Made by a program: the position numbers and the translations under genes. A DNA stretch of 64,000 nucleotides, taken from positions 620,001 through 684,000 of the forward strand of contig JAUTDP010000002.1 in assembly GCA_033439795.1 (NCBI GenBank), in the 5' to 3' direction. This DNA is from Sordaria brevicollis. Taxonomy: Eukaryota > Ascomycota > Sordariomycetes > Sordariales > Sordariaceae. Under the pieces are notes generated by a model that saw nothing but the letters and a program-made list of their open reading frames with translations, was not told where the DNA came from and made no database searches. Positions within the stretch are counted from its first letter, which is position 1. Every line of letters begins with the position of its first letter. Shown here one piece after another: positions 59,001-64,000 of the stretch.

Positions 59001-61504
59001 AATTTCTTCTCCCTTTTTTATACGAATTTAAAAAAAAGCTGAAATAATATCGAATTTAGAAAATATCTTTACTTTACTAAATCAATCCCTTATATCTTAA
59101 ATTAACGGCAATAGGTAACGATTTTTAATAATATTATTATTAAAATACCGGTAATTAATAATAAATCGGAACTCTTTATCCTTTTTTAATATAAAAAGGA
59201 TTAAAGAGCCCTATAATCATTATAATTCTCTAATATATCCTAATTTAAACCGTTCGTTAATATACTCCTTAAACGCCTTTATTTAAATAATATTTAATTA
59301 ATAAATTTTCTAATAATTAGGTTTAACGCCTTCTTTTAAAAATATTTCGTAATTTTATAAATTATACTCCGGTAATATATATTTAAAAGATATTTTAAAA
59401 ATTTTATATCCTTAATATTAAATAAATACGTCCTTAAATCGGTCTTCGCTATTGGTTTTCTTAAGAAGTAATTTTAGTAAAAATACTTCTTCTAAATAAT
59501 TATTAATAAATATAATTATCTTTAATAATTCTAATAATAATATAATTTCGTATAACGAAAGATATTAACCCTTTTTATTAATAATTAAAATTTTTTTAAT
59601 TACCGGGTTATTGAATACCTTAAATTTAAATCGCTATTTAATAATCCTATTAATTTAATCGATATCCGGGTTATATTTCTTAAATTAGGGTCTTCCTAAT
59701 ATAGTATTATATTTACCGATTAAAATAATATCAAAAATAATTTCCTATATATCCCTATTAATAATAACTTTTATAAATATTATTTTTCTAAATACCTATC
59801 CTTACTCGTAATTCGGATTTTTCCTTTTAAACGTATATGTTTAATAAAGTCTTTTTTCATAAATTTAAGGAATTTTCTAATTATTTACCGTTTATAAAAT
59901 AATAAAATTAATTAATAATTCGGAATTATTTATAACCGTTATTAATCCTTTAAACGGTTTTATTTAATTTATTTAAATTTAATAAATCAAATCGGTATTA
60001 TAATTTATTTCGAAGATTTATATTAACATAATTATTCGCGGTCCTTTCGTAAGGAATTAGCGCTATTTCCTTATTTTTTACAGCTACTACAGCATTTCCT
60101 CTAAATTTTATTATAAATTATATTAATATTTAAAAATAATATTATTATAATTTCCCTTTCCTAAACCTTATTACGAAAATATTCCCATTCTTCGTATAAT
60201 ATTTATCGGGTATATTATTATTTAACTTTATCGGTTATATAAACGATATAATCGATTTTAATATATTCTTAATACCGGGTATAAAGGTTATCGAAGTATT
60301 CCCATTTATTATAACCTTTTTTAAATAATAATTTTAATAATTTATTACCGCCCTTATAATCCTTCGATAGTCCGGCTTCCTATATAAATATAAAATCTTT
60401 ATAATAAATACTTCGGATTATTATTAATACGTCGTTTTCTTAAATACGTTAAAGAAAATAATTATATTCTATTTTATATAATAAATACTAAGAATATACA
60501 TTATATAAATAATATATTTATATGATTTACTTATAAGTAAAATAATTAGAGTAAACCTAAAGATAATCACCTATTTATAATTCCTATAATTAATTATATA
60601 TAATATAGATATTTATTTCGAAAGTAATTATTTTAATAAATTATAATATAAATTTAAAGGGGTAAATCCTTAAATAAAATTCTTCTTCGATAGGGCCAAC
60701 GTAATATTTTATATTTAATTATCTATTATATTTATCATTGAAATTAAATATAATTTATTTATATTCTTAGCGATATTTTCTTTTAAATCCTTAGAAAATA
60801 AATTAAAAGAAAGTAAATAATTCTTCGAATATTTTATATAAATCGTTAAAAGCATCTTCGTAAAATTAATAATTTCGTTAATAAAAATAACGTTTATAAT
60901 AATTATATACCTTCTATTATCTTTAACGTTTAAATTCTTTAATATAATATTCTTTAATTAAAGTTTAGAGCCTTTCGAATTCCCTTTAGAATTATTCTTC
61001 GCAATCGATTTAATCGTTAATATCGGTATTAAAGGTTAATATTATTATATTAGATATATTAATATAAATATTATATTTTTTATTTAAAATAGTTACGAAT
61101 AATTATTTATTACGTATATTAATATTATACGTATTTTATAATAAAAGTATAATAAAATAATTATAAAATCGAAGAGTAATATTTTCTTTATTAAATTCGT
61201 AAATATAAACTTTATTACCGCGGATATAATCCTTATTATCGTTTTCGCTATCGAATTTATATTAATATTATTCGTATTAATCGTATTTTTTAATAAATAT
61301 ATAATCGTCGGTTAATTCGTTTTTATAATCGATTATATAAATATATTAAAGTTTTTCGTCGTTAACGAAAAAAATTAGGGTATTAATAAAATTGTAATCG
61401 ATTTTAATATTATCGATTTCCTTACCCTTACCTTTATTAATAAAATTAATAAAATAAATAGGAATAAGTTTTTATTTACTTAAGCGCTTATTTCCTCCGT
61501 TATA

Positions 61505-61546
61505 ATAATCTTTAATAAAATATCCCGGTTTATTATATTTAAAATA
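61505..61546 (-). pseudogene. Gag zinc knuckle with all four ligands changed to tyrosine
   Basis: On the minus strand the frame reads KKYFKYNKPGYFIKDY. The spacing Y-X2-Y-X4-Y-X4-Y is exactly that of a retroviral-type CCHC knuckle (C-X2-C-X4-H-X4-C). TGT/TGC to TAT/TAC and CAT/CAC to TAT/TAC are the RIP transitions, so each Cys and His codon has become Tyr. This places gag near the right LTR and agrees with minus orientation. Confidence 0.8.
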
Positions 61547-62687
61547 TTTTTTGTCCTTATTAAGGCTATTATTTTTATATTTATTAATTATATTAATATT
61601 TATAAGGCCTGGATAAATATTATACGCGGTATTACGTATTTTAAAATTATTATTATTATTTTAATAATAGTAATAATTAATATTAATTTTAAAACGGTTA
61701 TTTCTATATCTTTTTTCGCATTTACGTTCGAATAACTAATTATTAATAATAATTGCGTTATTAATATATTCGTTAAAGCTTTTAAATTTACGATCGACCT
61801 TAATAAATTTATCCTTAATATTATTCTTAAATTTATAATAAAATTAATATTTAAATCCCTTCTTTATTTTAATTAATATAAAAAGCGAATTATTTAAATT
61901 CGGTAGCGTAAATAAAAGCGGATTTAACTTAACGGAATTCGTTAAATTTAATTTCGGTTTAACGGACCTTATTAGCTAATTTAAAGACCTAATCGATAAT
62001 TATTTCGAAATAAACGAAGTCGGTAAAAACTTAAACGGTCTTTTAATATATATTAATAAAAATATTACCGAAGAAATTAATTTAAATAAGTTAAAATTAT
62101 TCGAAAGCCTTATTAATAAGAAAGAAAGCGGTATAAAAGATTTATTAAATAGGGTCGGTAATTCGAGAAATTTAGAAATTAGAACGAATTTAGGTTAAAA
62201 AATTTTAAAAATTTTCGCGCTTAATACTATCCAATTTAGGGGGAGGGTTAAATTTAATTTTCGTACGTGGGGTAACGATAATAATCGTTTATCCTACTTT
62301 AGTATCGGTATAAATAAAATTAATAGCGACGAATTTCGAATTAAATTTATTAATAATTTTACGAAATTCAACCGAAGTAATAACTTCGGTAATTATAAAG
62401 ATATTATTAACGCTTTTATTACGGCGATAAAATTTAATAATATTAACCTTACGGCTATTATTATTTTTAATACTAATTATAAATTTAGCGCCGGTATTAA
62501 AGTTTTTAATAGCGGTATTTAGGAGATTAATTCCAATAGATCCTCCGGCGGGATATTTAACAAGATTTCCAAATATAATAATAATATTAAATTAATAATA
62601 GGTTAAAGAAATTTAAAAGATTTGGAAATTTTTAAATGCAATAATAAATCCCCAAATATTAATATATAAATTAATATATAAGTAATA

Positions 62688-62981
62688 TATAACGAACCGT
62701 TATAAGTATAAGAATATATCGCTAAAATAGAATAATAAAATAATAATAATAATAACTAAAAGGTATTAATCGATTATAGAAGCTATTACTTATTGAAGAG
62801 CCTAGTATTTAAGAAGTTTGGGGAAGTTTCTTTATATATTGGTCTTTCAGACCGGTGGCCGCCGCGCCGCTGGAGCGGCTGTACGGCCGTTAAGAAGGGC
62901 GCCGCCCGGCGCCGCTATACGGCGCTTACGGCTCTACTTCTGATTGGTCAACTAACTACTATATATGATTGGATCGTAACA
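62688..62981 (-). repeat. Right LTR (5' LTR of the element), 294 bp
   Basis: Begins TATAACGAACC (TG mutated to TA twice) and ends CGTAACA with the intact terminal CA, directly followed by AGGAA at 62982-62986. The inner part is heavily RIP-mutated and the outer part is almost clean, the reverse of the left LTR. Confidence 0.93.
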
Positions 62982-63066
62982 AGGAATTATAACTAGGCGT
63001 GGAGGTTGAGGTATAAGTAGACGAGCCGTAACTTAGTATTGAGGTAGAGGTGTAGGTAGAAGAATA

Positions 63067-63626
63067 TCTAGACACACACACGGTCGATTCTACACGCATA
63101 TACGGTCCATATATAACCCTTACCCGCGCCCAGCCTGCCAGCTCCCTGCCAGCCATAACAGCTGCACATAAAATCCCCGTTTTCCCCGCGTAAATACCCC
63201 CATATCAATACACATTATATTTGCGAATTTTTTTAGGATCGTACAAATTTAGCGATTTTTTCCCACATACAATCTTAACGTCGCAAACAATACAATAACC
63301 TATAGAATCCTATTGTAATTAGCGACGATAATAAAGAATTTTAGGGGGGGTAGGGGGGAAGGGGAAGGGGAGGAGGTAAATAAAAAGGAAATAAGAAAGG
63401 TTATATTAAGATTTCAACGTTATTATTATTATATTATATTTTGTACGGTGCTTAAAACTATAAAATTATTACGATTTTGGCGGGCTCAGCGCACTTATCA
63501 AATTTGCCAAGGATATTATATAATATAAGAAAACCCACTTTTACCATACAAAACGGCTAAGATTACATATCACTTGGCATTGGTGGACCGTATATGCGTG
63601 TAGAATCGACCGTGTGTGTGTCTAGA
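63067..63626. mobile_element. 560 bp element with perfect 43 bp terminal inverted repeats
   Basis: The sequence at 63067-63109 (beginning TCTAGACACACACACGGTCG) is the exact reverse complement of 63584-63626. The interior is AT-rich, has a G-rich patch (about 63343-63380) and no coding capacity, so it is a MITE-like non-autonomous element. No clear target duplication could be seen: the flanks are GAATA on the left and ATTTC on the right, so the superfamily is undetermined. It sits inside the same broken host gene as the retrotransposon, 85 bp from the right LTR. Its termini look intact, but the interior and the left flank show RIP-like composition. Confidence 0.85.
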
Positions 63627-64000
63627 ATTTCCCGTAGGTAGAGGAGCCATACCCCGTGCCTGGGCTATAGGACGCAGTGCCATAACTAGGCGTGGAACTG
63701 GAACCCGAGGTGTAGGTAGTAGGGGATCCATATCCGGACCCCGAGCTTAAGCCAGAGCCAGACGAAGAAGAAGAGAAGCTATAACCCGGGGCTCCATTCC
63801 CGCGGCCGATGTCAATGGTTGAATTGGAGCTGGTGGAGGAGGAACTACCGAGGGTGGAGGATGTCCCGAGGAGGGAGGAGAGGGGGGAGGCGCCGCCGTT
63901 GCCGCGGCCTATGTCGATTGTGGAATCGGAGGAGGTGGAGTTTTTGTCGGACATTTTGTGTTAAGAGTCTGGTGGCTTTGGTTGGAACTTTTCAGGTGGT

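Larger units (their letters stand above)
55406..62981 (-). mobile_element. RIP-mutated Ty3/gypsy LTR retrotransposon, 7576 bp
   Basis: Two long terminal repeats (55406-55681 and 62688-62981) bound the element, with TG...CA type ends (TGTGACG... and ...CGTAACA) and a 5 bp AGGAA duplication outside. A polypurine tract next to the left LTR, read on the minus strand (AGGAGAAGGGG, 55687-55697), shows that the element is oriented minus, so the left LTR is its 3' LTR. Reverse transcriptase and gag zinc-knuckle remains are readable in that direction (separate entries). The interior is extremely AT-rich; many whole 60-base lines contain no CpA or TpG at all, while CpG persists. Every coding frame is full of stops, so it cannot be autonomous. 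It inserted into a host gene. Confidence 0.95.
55141..63954 (-). pseudogene. Ser/Thr/Tyr/Gly-rich gene broken by two mobile elements
   Basis: Three pieces belong together on the minus strand: 63627-63954 (start), 62987-63066 (middle) and 55141-55400 (end, stop TAG at 55141-55143). The start piece begins MSDKNSTSS, contains two copies of STIDIGRGNG and then Ser/Gly/Tyr-rich repeats (GSGYGSPTTYTSG). The middle and end pieces carry the same TYTSTSTPSYG-type repeats, and the end finishes FYETIETTTETIETVTETEWWG, then a Lys/Ser tail. Across the retrotransposon, deleting the element and one AGGAA copy gives an uninterrupted frame (TPSYN then SSTYTSGSTPSYG). The first piece now runs into a stop (KF then TAG) at the edge of the inner element. 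No signal peptide is seen; function unknown, possibly a disordered or wall-associated protein. The middle piece shows RIP-type changes, so RIP leaked into it. Confidence 0.8.

Overview
The window looks like chromosomal DNA of a filamentous ascomycete, most likely a Sordariomycete and plausibly Sordariales (Neurospora/Sordaria-like). The evidence is short 48-171 nt GT-AG introns with CTAAC-type branch points, typical fungal families (Zn2Cys6 factor, deuterolysin, RTA1-like, DUF2434, OTT_1508-like deaminase), an intron-containing tRNA, and two AT-rich blocks with the CpA/TpG loss that marks repeat-induced point mutation (RIP). Species cannot be fixed from sequence alone.

Layout. 1-3540 is a RIP-eroded repeat relic running off the left edge. 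5832-19163 holds a divergent zinc-finger protein (-), a deaminase-fold protein (+) and a C2H2 repressor-like transcription factor (-), separated by a 6.2 kb simple-sequence-rich gap. 19164-31077 is almost a gene desert, with only a tRNA-Glu(CTC) recognised. 31078-54698 is gene-dense: DUF2434 membrane protein (-), COG5 (+), a low-complexity BTB/POZ protein (+), RTA1-like transporter (-), Zn2Cys6 regulator (+), deuterolysin (-), a small uncharacterised protein (+) and a FAD oxidoreductase fused to a Rieske domain (+). A PIF/Harbinger-type MITE lies at 50251-50622.

The right end (55141-63954) is a Ser/Thr/Tyr/Gly-rich gene on the minus strand broken by two nested mobile elements. One is a 7576 bp Ty3/gypsy LTR retrotransposon (55406-62981) with a 5 bp AGGAA target duplication, minus orientation and an interior ruined by RIP. 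The other is a 560 bp element (63067-63626) with perfect 43 bp terminal inverted repeats. Removing the retrotransposon plus one duplication copy restores the host reading frame at that junction.

The genes show no obvious biosynthetic or defence cluster. The most suggestive local pairing is the divergent RTA1-like gene and Zn2Cys6 regulator, whose shared promoter carries a dense CGG-triplet array. Most intron boundaries given in the entries were derived by reading splice signals and checking that phase closes; they are predictions.
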